64,000 bases of DNA from Verrucomicrobiota bacterium JB022 (GTDB taxonomy: Bacteria; Verrucomicrobiota; Verrucomicrobiia; Opitutales; Oceanipulchritudinaceae): assembly GCA_030673845.1 (NCBI GenBank), contig JAUTCQ010000021.1:62001-126000 (forward strand), read 5' to 3'. Position numbers and translations under genes: made by a program. The first letter of the stretch is position 1. Each line of letters begins with the position of its first letter. Under the pieces are notes generated by a model. The model saw only the letters and a program-made list of their open reading frames with translations. It was not told the origin of the DNA and made no database searches. Below, piece after piece: positions 18,821 through 27,900 of the stretch.

Positions 18821-21049
18821 ATGGCTGATACGCACAACAACTCTTCCGGGTGGACTACCGCCCCCAAACGTGAACCAAAGCGTACGCTGCAGGACTACCT
18901 GCTGATCGTGCGGGAACGCGCCTGGTGGGCGGCCCTGATCGCCCTGGTGGCGGCTGGCCTACTGGCCGCCTACATGTGGTCGCAACCACGTCTTTACCAA
19001 TCCAGTACCACCCTGCTCTTCGAAACCACGCCCGAACGCATCGTGGACATCGAGGAAGTGGTCGATACCTCCTTGCGCGGCAAGGAAGACATGATCCTGC
19101 AAGTGCACCTGGAGCAGATCACCAGCCGCCAGTTCATGCAGCGCGTGATCGACTCTCTCAACCAGGAAGAGCAGACGCTGCTCACCCGCCCTTATGCGGA
19201 TGAAGACGGCAAGACGCCTTCCCTCGCGAGCGTCATCCGCCAGGCTTCCGCGATTTCCCCGGGCCGTGGCGCACCCCTCTTCCGCATCACGTTCCGCCAC
19301 CGCTCGGCCGAAGGCGCCGCCCTGCTGGCCAACCGCTATGCCCAGGAATACATCGACTACATGGGCGAGCGCAGCGACCTCGGTAACGAGCGCGCTCTCG
19401 GCTTCCTCCGCCAGCAGGCTGACGAGCTTCGCGGCCAGATCGAAGCCAGCGAGCTGAAGCTGCAAGACTACCGCCAACAGCACAATCTCGTCTCGCTCGA
19501 AGAGAATCAGAACATCGTGCTGGAGCGCATGAAGGAGCTGAACGCCGCCGTGACCCGGGCCCGCGTCAACCGCCTCAATGCTTCCGCCAAGGTGGCCGAA
19601 GTCGAGGATGCCATGCAGACCGACCGCAACCTGCTCCAGATCCCCGCGATCTCCGAAGGCAGCGGCGTGGACGCTACCGCCGCCAAGCTGGCGGAAGCCA
19701 AGGCCGAGCGTGAAACGCTCAACACCAAGTATCTCGAGCGCCACCCGCGCATGGTCGAGAACGCCCAGAAGATCGAAGGCCTTGAGCAAATGCTCGACCG
19801 CCAGATCCAGACCCGCGTGACGGACCTGCGCAATCAGTTGGCCGAAGCCCAGGAGCGCGAAAACAAGCTGCAGACCGAACTGGCCTCCGCCGAGCAGGAA
19901 GCCCTGCGCCGCGACCGTCAGGCGATCGAATACAACGTGCTGCGCCGCCAGATCGAGAGCGACCAGCGCCTGTTCGACCAACTGATGTCGCGCCTCAACG
20001 AGACCAACGTCTCCAGCCAGCTCGGCAACGTCAACGCCCGCATCGTGGACGAAGCCCAGCCTGCCGGCGCTCCCTTTACGCCCGACCGCAACAAGGTCAT
20101 CGCCTCCTCGGCCATGCTCTTCCTCCTCATCCTCGTCGGCATCCCGATTGCAATGGAGGCCTTCGACAACAAGCTGAAGACCGAGTGGGACGTGGGCAGC
20201 TTCCTGCAGAAGAATTTCCTTGGTGAAATCCCGCTCGTAAAGGGCAACAACCCGGAGAAACGCGCCAAGATCGTGCTCGACAACGAGAACCCGCGAGCCC
20301 GCGAATACTTCCGCTCGATCTACAGCCAGATCATGCTGATGAGCGAAGCCACCTCGCCCCGCGTCTCGATCATCACTTCGACGCTCCCGGGAGAAGGCAA
20401 GACCTTCGTGGCCTGCAACCTCGCGAGCTGCTTCGCCAAGCACCACGCCCGCACCTTGTTGATCGACTGCGACCTGCGTCGCCCCCAGATCAACCGCTAC
20501 TTCGAAATGAAGAACGACGCGGGCCTGATCCCCTGGCTGGAGCGTGGCGATGTGCCCTCCGCTGAGCAATCGGTGCTCGACGATCCCTTGCTGGAGATCC
20601 GCCAGGTGAGCCCTTACCTGCACGTGCTCCGCACCGGTGGCACCACCCAGGAAGCTTCCGAATTCTTCCAGTCGCAGAAGTTCCACAACCTGCTGCTGCG
20701 CCTGCGCGACAACTACGACCAGATCATCATCGACACGCCCCCGGTCGGCGGCTTCTCCGATGCCCTCTTCCTGGCCAGCCAGGCCGATGAAACGATCTTC
20801 GTGGCCAAGCACAATCACGTGAACCGCCGCAAGGTGAAATACCTGCTCGAGCGGATCGACCACACGCCCGGCCGCGTGCTCGGCGTCATTTTCAACCAAA
20901 CAAAGACCAGCCGCACCCAACAATACGGCTTCTATGGATTCTACGACGAAAAGACTTACCGCAACTACTATGGCGACAACAAATCCTCCTCACAGTCCTC
21001 TTCTCTCGCAGCCCGTGAACCTCTCCAGCCTGAAACCGGTCGCGCCTAG
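18821..21049 (+). CDS. Polysaccharide co-polymerase with BY-kinase domain, Wzc-like
   Basis: A 742-residue inner-membrane protein. It has a Wzz domain with two membrane helices (about residues 38-55 and 425-445), a long periplasmic coiled coil between them, and a cytoplasmic bacterial tyrosine kinase with Walker A (STLPGEGKTFVACNLA, near 523-528), Walker A' (LLIDCDLRRPQIN) and Walker B (IIIDTPPVGGFSDALF). The C-terminal tail is Tyr-rich (QQYGFYGFYDEKTYRNYYGD), the site of autophosphorylation in this family. It controls chain length and export together with the Wza-like protein. The last 80 bp overlap the proposed start of the next gene. Confidence 0.93.
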   Translation: MADTHNNSSGWTTAPKREPKRTLQDYLLIVRERAWWAALIALVAAGLLAAYMWSQPRLYQSSTTLLFETTPERIVDIEEVVDTSLRGKEDMILQVHLEQITSRQFMQRVIDSLNQEEQTLLTRPYADEDGKTPSLASVIRQASAISPGRGAPLFRITFRHRSAEGAALLANRYAQEYIDYMGERSDLGNERALGFLRQQADELRGQIEASELKLQDYRQQHNLVSLEENQNIVLERMKELNAAVTRARVNRLNASAKVAEVEDAMQTDRNLLQIPAISEGSGVDATAAKLAEAKAERETLNTKYLERHPRMVENAQKIEGLEQMLDRQIQTRVTDLRNQLAEAQERENKLQTELASAEQEALRRDRQAIEYNVLRRQIESDQRLFDQLMSRLNETNVSSQLGNVNARIVDEAQPAGAPFTPDRNKVIASSAMLFLLILVGIPIAMEAFDNKLKTEWDVGSFLQKNFLGEIPLVKGNNPEKRAKIVLDNENPRAREYFRSIYSQIMLMSEATSPRVSIITSTLPGEGKTFVACNLASCFAKHHARTLLIDCDLRRPQINRYFEMKNDAGLIPWLERGDVPSAEQSVLDDPLLEIRQVSPYLHVLRTGGTTQEASEFFQSQKFHNLLLRLRDNYDQIIIDTPPVGGFSDALFLASQADETIFVAKHNHVNRRKVKYLLERIDHTPGRVLGVIFNQTKTSRTQQYGFYGFYDEKTYRNYYGDNKSSSQSSSLAAREPLQPETGRA

Positions 21050-22376
21050 CGAAAACTTTTCGGTGGAAGTCGGCGAACAAGCCGCCTTCACCTCCGTCTC
21101 CATCATCGGCATGGGCTATGTCGGCCTGCCGCTCGCCCTCCAGTTCGCCCGCGCCGGGCTGAACGTGAACGGCGTCGACATCGACGATGAAAAGGTCGAG
21201 CGCTTGAACAAGGGCGAAAGCTACATCAAGCACATCGCCTCCGCCTCCCTCCAGGAGCAGCTCGACAACGAGCGCTTCCAGGCAACCAACGACTTTTCGT
21301 CGATCGCCGAGACCGAGGCCGTCATCATCTGCGTGCCCACGCCGCTGAACAAGAATCATGAGCCTGACCTGACCTACGTGCTCGCCACGGGTCGCTCCAT
21401 CGCGCCGCACATCCGCCCCGGCCAGCTCATCATTCTCGAATCGACGACCTACCCGGGCACGACGGACGACGAACTGCGCCCCATCCTCGAAGAGGGTTCC
21501 GGCCTCGTCGCCGGTCGTGACTTCTGCCTCGCCTTCTCGCCCGAGCGTGAAGACCCGGGCAACCCGCTGAGCCAGGTGGGCCGCATCCCCAAAGTGGTCG
21601 GCGGCATTTCGCCCAGCTGCACCCAGCGCGCCTGCGCTCTCTACGGCACTGCCATCGAGAAGACCGTGCCCGTCTCCTCCTGCCGCGTGGCCGAAGCCAC
21701 CAAGCTGCTGGAAAACATCTTCCGCTCCGTGAACATCGCCCTCGTGAACGAGCTCAAGATCGTCTACGAGGCCATGGGCATCGACATCTGGGAAGTGATT
21801 GACGCAGCCAAGACCAAGCCCTTCGGCTTCATGCCCTTCTACCCGGGCCCGGGTCTCGGCGGCCACTGTATCCCGATCGACCCCTACTACCTGAGCTGGA
21901 AGGCGCGCGAGTACAACCAGTTTACCCGCTTCATCTCCCTCGCAGGCGAGACCAACACCCAGATGCCGCGCTACGTGCTGCAGCGCTGCATGGAGGCCCT
22001 TAACGGCCGCCGCAAGGCAATCTCGGGCAGCAAGGTGCTGATCCTCGGCCTGGCCTACAAGCCGAACGTCGACGATATGCGCGAGTCGCCCTCCCTGGAG
22101 TTGATGGACCTCTTCCGCGGCCATGGCGCCGAAGTCTCCTTCTACGACCCGCACATCCCTGTCGTACCCAAGACGCGCGAACACCCGGAATACACCGGCT
22201 GGAAGTCGATCGAGTGGAAGCAGGATGTGCTGCAGGAGTTCGACCTCGTGCTCATCGCCACCAACCACCAAAGCGTCGATTACCAAGAGCTGGCCAACTG
22301 GACCGACCTGATCGTCGACACCCGCAACGCGATGCACGGCTGCAGCATCCGCGAGGGCCAGCTCTTCAAATCCTGA
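20970..22376 (+). CDS. wbpA: UDP-N-acetyl-D-glucosamine 6-dehydrogenase (WbpA type)
   Basis: A 468-residue nucleotide-sugar dehydrogenase that oxidises UDP-GlcNAc to UDP-GlcNAc uronic acid with 2 NAD. The Rossmann motif IIGMGYVGLPLALQFA is followed by GVDIDDEKVERLNKGESYI, characteristic of the WbpA subgroup. The catalytic cysteine is in LGGHCIPIDPYYLSWKA (Cys300 from this start), and the C-terminal domain has GLAYKPNVDDMRESPSLE. The start is uncertain: ATG at 20970 overlaps wzc by 80 bp, and GTG at 21015 is an alternative. The following genes complete the WbpABDE pathway. Confidence 0.9.
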   Translation: MATTNPPHSPLLSQPVNLSSLKPVAPSENFSVEVGEQAAFTSVSIIGMGYVGLPLALQFARAGLNVNGVDIDDEKVERLNKGESYIKHIASASLQEQLDNERFQATNDFSSIAETEAVIICVPTPLNKNHEPDLTYVLATGRSIAPHIRPGQLIILESTTYPGTTDDELRPILEEGSGLVAGRDFCLAFSPEREDPGNPLSQVGRIPKVVGGISPSCTQRACALYGTAIEKTVPVSSCRVAEATKLLENIFRSVNIALVNELKIVYEAMGIDIWEVIDAAKTKPFGFMPFYPGPGLGGHCIPIDPYYLSWKAREYNQFTRFISLAGETNTQMPRYVLQRCMEALNGRRKAISGSKVLILGLAYKPNVDDMRESPSLELMDLFRGHGAEVSFYDPHIPVVPKTREHPEYTGWKSIEWKQDVLQEFDLVLIATNHQSVDYQELANWTDLIVDTRNAMHGCSIREGQLFKS

Positions 22377-22392
22377 GCCTCTCTCCATCTCC

Positions 22393-23421
22393 ATGTCCTT
22401 ATCCTCGCTGAACCACCTCGACCGCCGGGTAGCCGTGCTGGGGTGCGGCTATTGGGGCCGCAACCTGGTCCGCAATTTTGCCGAACTCGGCGCCTTGGCG
22501 GCCGTGGTCGACCCTTCGCCGCAGGGCCGCGAAGAAGCCCGCAAGCTCGCCCCGAGCGCGGAAGTCTTCGACGATCCGGCGGTTCTTTGGGAGCGCGACG
22601 ACATCCACGGCGTGGTCATCGCCACGCCGGCTCCCACCCACTTCCAGATCGCGTGCGATGCCTTCGCCGCCGGTAAGGATGTGATGGTGGAAAAGCCGAT
22701 GGCGATGAATGCCGAGGAAGGCGAGCGCATGGTCTCTGCCGCTGAAGCGCATGGCCGACTGCTGATGGTCGGCCACCTGCTCGAGCACCACCCTGCCGTC
22801 CGCCGCCTCTATGAGCTGGTGGAGCAAGGTGCGCTCGGGCCGTTGCGCTACATCCAGTGCCGTCGCCTCAATTTCGGCAAGATTCGCACGGCCGAGAACG
22901 CCCTGTGGAGCCTGTCTCCGCACGACCTCTCGGTGATGCTGCGGCTGGCCGGTAGCGAACCCGTCTCCGTGCACTGCCACGGCACGGGCTTCCTGCAGGG
23001 CGACGTGGCCGACGTGGTGCACGCGCACCTCAACTTCCCGGGTGAAGTCGAGGGCTACCTGCAGGCCAGCTGGCTCAACCCGTTCAAGGAGCAGCGCATC
23101 GTGGTGGTGGGCGAAGACCGCATGGCGGTGTTCGACGATACCCTGCCCGATCGCAAGCTGCAGCTCTTTGCCCACCGGGTCGAGTGGTCCGACCGCGGCC
23201 CGGTCGCCAAGCGCGCCGAGGCCGAGCTGATCGAATACCCGACCTCCGAGCCGCTCAAGGCCGAGTGCCAGCACTTCCTGGATTGCATGCAAGACCGCCG
23301 CCAGCCGTTTACGGACGGCGTCTCCGGGCAGGCCGTCATGCGGACGCTCGAAGCCTGCCAGCGTGCGATGGACACCGGCTCCACCGTTGAACTCTCTCAA
23401 CTGGAGGTTGCCTCGGTATGA
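22393..23421 (+). CDS. wbpB: UDP-GlcNAc uronate 3-dehydrogenase (WbpB type, Gfo/Idh/MocA)
   Basis: A 342-residue oxidoreductase with an N-terminal Rossmann fold (VAVLGCGYWGRNLVRNFAEL) and the family EKP motif (VEKPMAMNAEEGE). GHLLEHHPAVRRLYEL matches the WbpB branch. It would oxidise C3 of UDP-GlcNAcA to give the 3-keto intermediate used by WbpE; in known systems the NADH is recycled with 2-oxoglutarate. Its stop codon overlaps the next start as ATGA, so it is translationally coupled to the acetyltransferase. Confidence 0.88.
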   Translation: MSLSSLNHLDRRVAVLGCGYWGRNLVRNFAELGALAAVVDPSPQGREEARKLAPSAEVFDDPAVLWERDDIHGVVIATPAPTHFQIACDAFAAGKDVMVEKPMAMNAEEGERMVSAAEAHGRLLMVGHLLEHHPAVRRLYELVEQGALGPLRYIQCRRLNFGKIRTAENALWSLSPHDLSVMLRLAGSEPVSVHCHGTGFLQGDVADVVHAHLNFPGEVEGYLQASWLNPFKEQRIVVVGEDRMAVFDDTLPDRKLQLFAHRVEWSDRGPVAKRAEAELIEYPTSEPLKAECQHFLDCMQDRRQPFTDGVSGQAVMRTLEACQRAMDTGSTVELSQLEVASV

Positions 23422-24062
23422 GCTACAAGGCCCACGAATCGGCCGTCGTCGACGACGGCGCCCAAATCGGCAGCGGCACGCGCATCTGGCACTTCTCGCA
23501 CGTCAATTCCGGCGCGGTGATCGGCGAAAACTGCTCGCTTGGGCAGAACGTGATGATCGCGCCCAATGTGGTGATCGGCGACCGCGTGAAGATCCAGAAC
23601 AACGTCTCGGTCTACGAAGGCACGGAGATCGAAGACGACGTCTTCCTCGGGCCTTCGTGCGTGCTGACCAATATCAGCAATCCGCGCTCGCAGGTGGTCC
23701 GCCGCCACCTCTACGAGAAGACCAAGATCGAGCGCGGCGCTACCATCGGGGCCAACGCCACCATCGTCTGCGGCACCAAGCTCGGCCGCTACTGCATGAT
23801 TGCCGCCGGGGCCGTGGTGACGAAGGACGTGCCACCTTATACGCTGATGATGGGCGTACCCGCTCGCCCGGCCGGTTACGTCAGCCGCCACGGGCACCCG
23901 TTGCGCAAGTCTGAAGATGGCGTCTGGACCTGCCCCGAGTCGGGGCTGCACTACGCCCTCAACGAACAGGGCGAGCTCTACTGTTTCGACCTGCCGGAGG
24001 ACGACCCGCTGCCAGAGGCCCTCGCGCAAGGCCAGAACCCCTACGCGCATTACCACCCGTAA
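23418..24062 (+). CDS. wbpD: UDP-3-amino-sugar N-acetyltransferase (WbpD type)
   Basis: A 214-residue left-handed beta-helix acetyltransferase. Hexapeptide repeats run from about residue 7 to 150 (GAVIGENCSLGQNVMIAPNV, GARTIG-like turns, GTKLGRYCMIAAGAVVTKDV), which also form the acetyl-CoA site. The last 60 residues form a small domain with WTCPESGLHYALNEQGELYC, found in WbpD relatives. It would acetylate the 3-amino group made by WbpE to give UDP-2,3-diacetamido-2,3-dideoxy-glucuronic acid. The gene overlaps wbpB by 4 bp and precedes the aminotransferase. Confidence 0.88.
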   Translation: MSYKAHESAVVDDGAQIGSGTRIWHFSHVNSGAVIGENCSLGQNVMIAPNVVIGDRVKIQNNVSVYEGTEIEDDVFLGPSCVLTNISNPRSQVVRRHLYEKTKIERGATIGANATIVCGTKLGRYCMIAAGAVVTKDVPPYTLMMGVPARPAGYVSRHGHPLRKSEDGVWTCPESGLHYALNEQGELYCFDLPEDDPLPEALAQGQNPYAHYHP

Positions 24063-24107
24063 GCGCTCTTTTCGTTCTTTTTCCCGTATCCTTCTCGTTT
24101 TACGCAC

Positions 24108-25247
24108 ATGCCACTCGCTTCTTCTCCCTCCCGCTCCGTCTCATTGCTCGACCTCCAGGCACACCACCAGGATGTCGGCCCGGCCTTCCGCGAGGCCATC
24201 GACCGCGTGATCGAATCGGGCGCCTACATCAATGGCCCCGAAGTCGCCGAATGTGAGGCCGACGTCGCCGCCTATTGCCAGGCGCAATACGGTATCGGAG
24301 TCTCATCTGGCACCGACGCCCTGCTCATCGCCTTGATGGCCGAAGAAATCGGGCCCGGCGACGAGGTGATCACAACGCCCTTTACGTTCTTCGCCACCGC
24401 CGGCTGCATCAGCCGCGTCGGGGCCAAGCCTGTCTTTGTCGATATCGACCCGGCGACGTGCAACATCGACGCCAAACAGGTGGCAGCCGCCATTACGCCC
24501 CGTACCCGGGCCATCATCCCGGTGCACCTCTATGGGCAAATGGCCGAGACCGCCCAGCTCAAGGCGCTCGCCGACGAGCACGACCTCGTGTTGATCGAAG
24601 ACTGCGCCCAAGCCATCGGCGCGGAAGAGGACGGCCACCGCGCGGGCTCCATCGGCCACTACGGTGCGTTCTCTTTCTTCCCGGCCAAGAATCTCGGTGC
24701 CCTCGGCGACGGCGGCATCGTGACGACCAACGACAAAGAGCGCGCCAACCGCTTGCGTCGCCTACGCGTCCACGGAGCCGAGCCCAAGTATTTCCACGCC
24801 GTGATCGGGGGCAACTTCCGTCTGGATACGATCCACGCCGCCGTCGTGAAGGCCAAGCTGCCTTGCCTCGACCAGTGGACGGAAAGCCGCCAGCGGAACG
24901 CCCAGCGTTACGACAGTGCGTTGCAGGAAGTCGGCCTGATCTCCGGCGGGCACCTGATGCCGCTGGCCAAGCGCCAGAGCCGCCACGTCTATAACCAGTA
25001 CATCATCCGCACCAATCGTCGCGACGCCCTGCAGGCGTTCCTGAAGGATCGCGGCGTGTCCACTGCCGTCTACTACCCGCTTTCGCTCCACCAGCAGGAG
25101 TGCTTTGCCTACCTCGGCCACAAGGAAGGCGAATTCCCCGAGGCCGAGCTGGCTGCCCAGGAAGTGCTGGCGCTGCCGGTGCACCCGCACCTGAGCGCGG
25201 ACGACCAAGACTACGTGATCGAGCAACTGGTTGCCTTCTTCCGCTAA
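24108..25247 (+). CDS. wbpE: UDP-3-keto-sugar aminotransferase (WbpE type, DegT/DnrJ/EryC1)
   Basis: A 379-residue PLP-dependent sugar aminotransferase. The N-terminus LLDLQAHHQDVGPAFREAID, the cofactor-binding VSSGTDALLIALMA, the aspartate segment LIEDCAQAIGA and the Schiff-base lysine in SFFPAKNLGALGDGG (Lys194) are all present. In the Wbp pathway it transfers the amino group from glutamate to the 3-keto-uronic acid. It follows wbpD after 45 bp and abuts the flippase gene with no spacer. Confidence 0.92.
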   Translation: MPLASSPSRSVSLLDLQAHHQDVGPAFREAIDRVIESGAYINGPEVAECEADVAAYCQAQYGIGVSSGTDALLIALMAEEIGPGDEVITTPFTFFATAGCISRVGAKPVFVDIDPATCNIDAKQVAAAITPRTRAIIPVHLYGQMAETAQLKALADEHDLVLIEDCAQAIGAEEDGHRAGSIGHYGAFSFFPAKNLGALGDGGIVTTNDKERANRLRRLRVHGAEPKYFHAVIGGNFRLDTIHAAVVKAKLPCLDQWTESRQRNAQRYDSALQEVGLISGGHLMPLAKRQSRHVYNQYIIRTNRRDALQAFLKDRGVSTAVYYPLSLHQQECFAYLGHKEGEFPEAELAAQEVLALPVHPHLSADDQDYVIEQLVAFFR

Positions 25248-26741
25248 ATGAAGCACTCCCGCAAAGTCCAGGCGGCGGCCCTCAGCATCGGCAAGATGTC
25301 CGCCAACCTGGCGGGGCTGTTGACCATGGCGGTGCTGGCGCGCCTCTTCTCGCAAGAGACCTACGCCAGCTACCGCCAAGTGCTGCTCGCATACGGGTTC
25401 GTCGCCCCACTGCTGACACTGGGGATCCCCAAAGCGCTGTATTATTTCTTGCCCGGTGCAGGCGAAGCCTCCCGGGCTCGTCTTTTGGAAAACGTGCTCG
25501 TGCTCTCCGGCATGGGCCTCGTTTTTGGTGCCCTGCTCTACTTTGGCGGCAACGCCTGGCTGGCCCACCACTTCGACAATCCGGCCCTGGAGCCGCTCTT
25601 GCAGGCTTTCGCCCTGTATCCGGTCTTCCTGCTACCGTCGCTCGCCCTGCCCGCCTGCCTGGTGGTGCAAGGCAAGGCGATGATCACCGCGCTTTACTCG
25701 ATCATCAGTCGCCTGCTCATCGCAGGGCTCGTGATCGGCGTCGCGTTGTATACCGACGAGGTCGGCCCTGCCCTCCAGGCCATGGTGATCGGCACCGGGA
25801 TCATGACGCTGGTGGCGTTCGTCATCATGTGGCGCGCAGTCCCGGCGGGTAATGGCAAGCTCAGCTTCAAGGAGACGTGGCAGCAAGTCCGCTACAGCGC
25901 CCCGCTCGGGCTGACCAACATCATGGGTAATGTGGCGATGAACCTCGACAAGTGGATCGTCGCCGCCATGGCCAGCCCTGCCGCCTTCGCGGTGTTCGTC
26001 AACGGCGCGATGCAGTTGCCCATCGTGGGCGCACTGACCGATTCGATTACCGCCGTGATGCTGCCGGAAATGAGCAAGGCCAGCAAGTCGGGCGACTTCA
26101 AGAGCTGCCTGCCACTCTGGAAGCGAGCCGCCGAGCAATGCGCTCACTTGCTCTTCCCCGTCACCGCCGGGCTGATCATCCTCGCCCCGGAGGCGATGGT
26201 GCTGCTCTTTGGCGATGCCTACGCCGCCAGCGCCATTCCCTTTATCATTTACCTGTCGATCCTCCCGACTCGCATCGTGCGGTTCGACGCAGTCTTTATG
26301 GCAACCGGGCGCAGCGGCCTGCTTTTCAAGCGCACCGTTTTGTTCCTGATCCTCACGGTGATCACCAACGTGATCTTCGTGCGCTGGATGGGCCCCAACG
26401 GCGCGGCCCTGGCCACCGTCCTCTGCACGCTGGTCTTTGCCCAGCCCTATAACCTGTTCTTCCTGCGGCGCGCATTTCAGGCCACCACGGCCGAGCTGTT
26501 GCCGTGGAAAGCCCTCGGCAAGATCGCACTTGCCGCGGGCATCGCCGGTGCGGTGGGCTTTGCCGCCAAGGAGCTCGTGCTCGGCCAGTCGATCTTCGTC
26601 CGCGTCGCCGTGGCCGGAATCACCTTTGCCCTCGTCTACGCCCTTTTGCTGCACCTCACGGGGCTCCTGCCCTGGCAGAAAGTCCGGGATCGCCTGGCCC
26701 GCGTCCGTCGCGAAGGCCCTCGGGCGGTGCTGGCATTCTAA
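25248..26741 (+). CDS. wzx: Lipid-linked oligosaccharide flippase, Wzx-like (MOP superfamily)
   Basis: A 497-residue protein with about 12 to 14 predicted membrane helices. The N-terminal segment SIGKMSANLAGLLTMAVLARLFSQETYASYRQV and the pattern of charged residues in the first helices match the polysaccharide-transport (PST/MOP) family. It should translocate the undecaprenyl-diphosphate repeat unit to the periplasmic side for polymerisation by the Wzy-like protein encoded at 32839. Its ATG follows the previous stop codon with no gap. Confidence 0.88.
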   Translation: MKHSRKVQAAALSIGKMSANLAGLLTMAVLARLFSQETYASYRQVLLAYGFVAPLLTLGIPKALYYFLPGAGEASRARLLENVLVLSGMGLVFGALLYFGGNAWLAHHFDNPALEPLLQAFALYPVFLLPSLALPACLVVQGKAMITALYSIISRLLIAGLVIGVALYTDEVGPALQAMVIGTGIMTLVAFVIMWRAVPAGNGKLSFKETWQQVRYSAPLGLTNIMGNVAMNLDKWIVAAMASPAAFAVFVNGAMQLPIVGALTDSITAVMLPEMSKASKSGDFKSCLPLWKRAAEQCAHLLFPVTAGLIILAPEAMVLLFGDAYAASAIPFIIYLSILPTRIVRFDAVFMATGRSGLLFKRTVLFLILTVITNVIFVRWMGPNGAALATVLCTLVFAQPYNLFFLRRAFQATTAELLPWKALGKIALAAGIAGAVGFAAKELVLGQSIFVRVAVAGITFALVYALLLHLTGLLPWQKVRDRLARVRREGPRAVLAF

Positions 26742-26771
26742 AACCCTTCTCCCTCTCTGACCTCTCTCTCC

Positions 26772-27896
26772 ATGCTCAAGATCCTAACCATCGTGGGCGC
26801 ACGCCCGCAATTCGTCAAAGCGGCTACCTTTTCGCGTGCCGTCCGTGAATACAATGCGCAACTCGGCGACCGCGTGGCGGTCGAAGAAGCGATCATCCAC
26901 ACTGGCCAGCATTACGACTCGAACCTCTCGCAGGTATTCTTCGACGAGCTCGACATTCCGAAGCCGGCCAAAAATCTCGAGCTGGGCGGCGGCGGGCACG
27001 GTCAACAGACCGGCCGCATGCTCGAAGCGCTCGAAAAGGAGATGCTCGAACGCAAGCCCGACGTGGTGCTCGTCTACGGTGACACCAACAGCACGCTTGC
27101 CGGCGCCCTTGCCGCCGCCAAGCTGCACATCCCTCTCGCCCACGTGGAGGCGGGCCTGCGCTCCTTCAACCGCCGCATGCCGGAAGAGATCAACCGCGTG
27201 CTGACCGACGAGCTCTCGAAGTGGTGCTTCTGCCCCACCCGCGATTCCGCCGTGAACCTCTACCGCGAGGGCATCTACGACGGCGTGCATGTCGTGGGTG
27301 ACGTGATGTATGACGGCGTGCTCTACTATGCCGACAAGATCGCCAACGAAGGCCGGGCCGCAAAGATCCGCGAGGAGAACAAGCTCCCGGACGGTGACTT
27401 GATCCTCTCGACCTTGCACCGGGCGGAAAACACTGATTGCCCCGACCGTCTACGCGCCGCCATCCGCGTGCTCAACCACTTGGCGGACGAATCGGCGCCG
27501 GTGGTCTTGCCGCTCCACCCGCGCACCAACGGCGCGATCGAGAAGGCCTTCCATGGTGAAAATCCTTTTTCGGAGCGCGTGCACCGGATCGCCCCGCTGG
27601 CCTATCTCGACCTGCTTTCGCTCCTGCGAGAATGCAAGCTCGTAGCCACGGATTCGGGCGGTCTGCAAAAGGAGGCACACTTCCTGCAAAAGCCCTGTCT
27701 GACGCTGCGCGACGAAACGGAATGGGGCGAAACGCTCGCCAACCAGTGTAACCAACTGGTCGACCTGAGCACCGATCCCGTCCCGCAAATCGAAGCGGCG
27801 CTCAACCGGACGACCGGCCCCTGGAACCGGCCTTATGGCCAAGGGGACGCCGCCCGGCAGATACTGACTCACCTGCTCGATTCCTTCTCCGCTTAG
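26772..27896 (+). CDS. wbpI: UDP-N-acetylglucosamine 2-epimerase family (WbpI-like)
   Basis: A 374-residue non-hydrolysing epimerase with the GT-B-like fold: VGARPQFVKAATFSRAVREY at the N-terminus, HTGQHYDSNLSQVFF, VLVYGDTNSTLAGALAAAKL, HVEAGLRSFNRRMPEEINR and the C-terminal TDSGGLQKEAHFL. Given the wbpABDE genes just upstream, the likely substrate is UDP-2,3-diacetamido-glucuronic acid, epimerised at C2 to the manno form as by WbpI. A plain UDP-GlcNAc 2-epimerase activity is the alternative. A second paralogue is encoded at 44266. Confidence 0.85.
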   Translation: MLKILTIVGARPQFVKAATFSRAVREYNAQLGDRVAVEEAIIHTGQHYDSNLSQVFFDELDIPKPAKNLELGGGGHGQQTGRMLEALEKEMLERKPDVVLVYGDTNSTLAGALAAAKLHIPLAHVEAGLRSFNRRMPEEINRVLTDELSKWCFCPTRDSAVNLYREGIYDGVHVVGDVMYDGVLYYADKIANEGRAAKIREENKLPDGDLILSTLHRAENTDCPDRLRAAIRVLNHLADESAPVVLPLHPRTNGAIEKAFHGENPFSERVHRIAPLAYLDLLSLLRECKLVATDSGGLQKEAHFLQKPCLTLRDETEWGETLANQCNQLVDLSTDPVPQIEAALNRTTGPWNRPYGQGDAARQILTHLLDSFSA

Positions 27897-27900
27897 GCAC

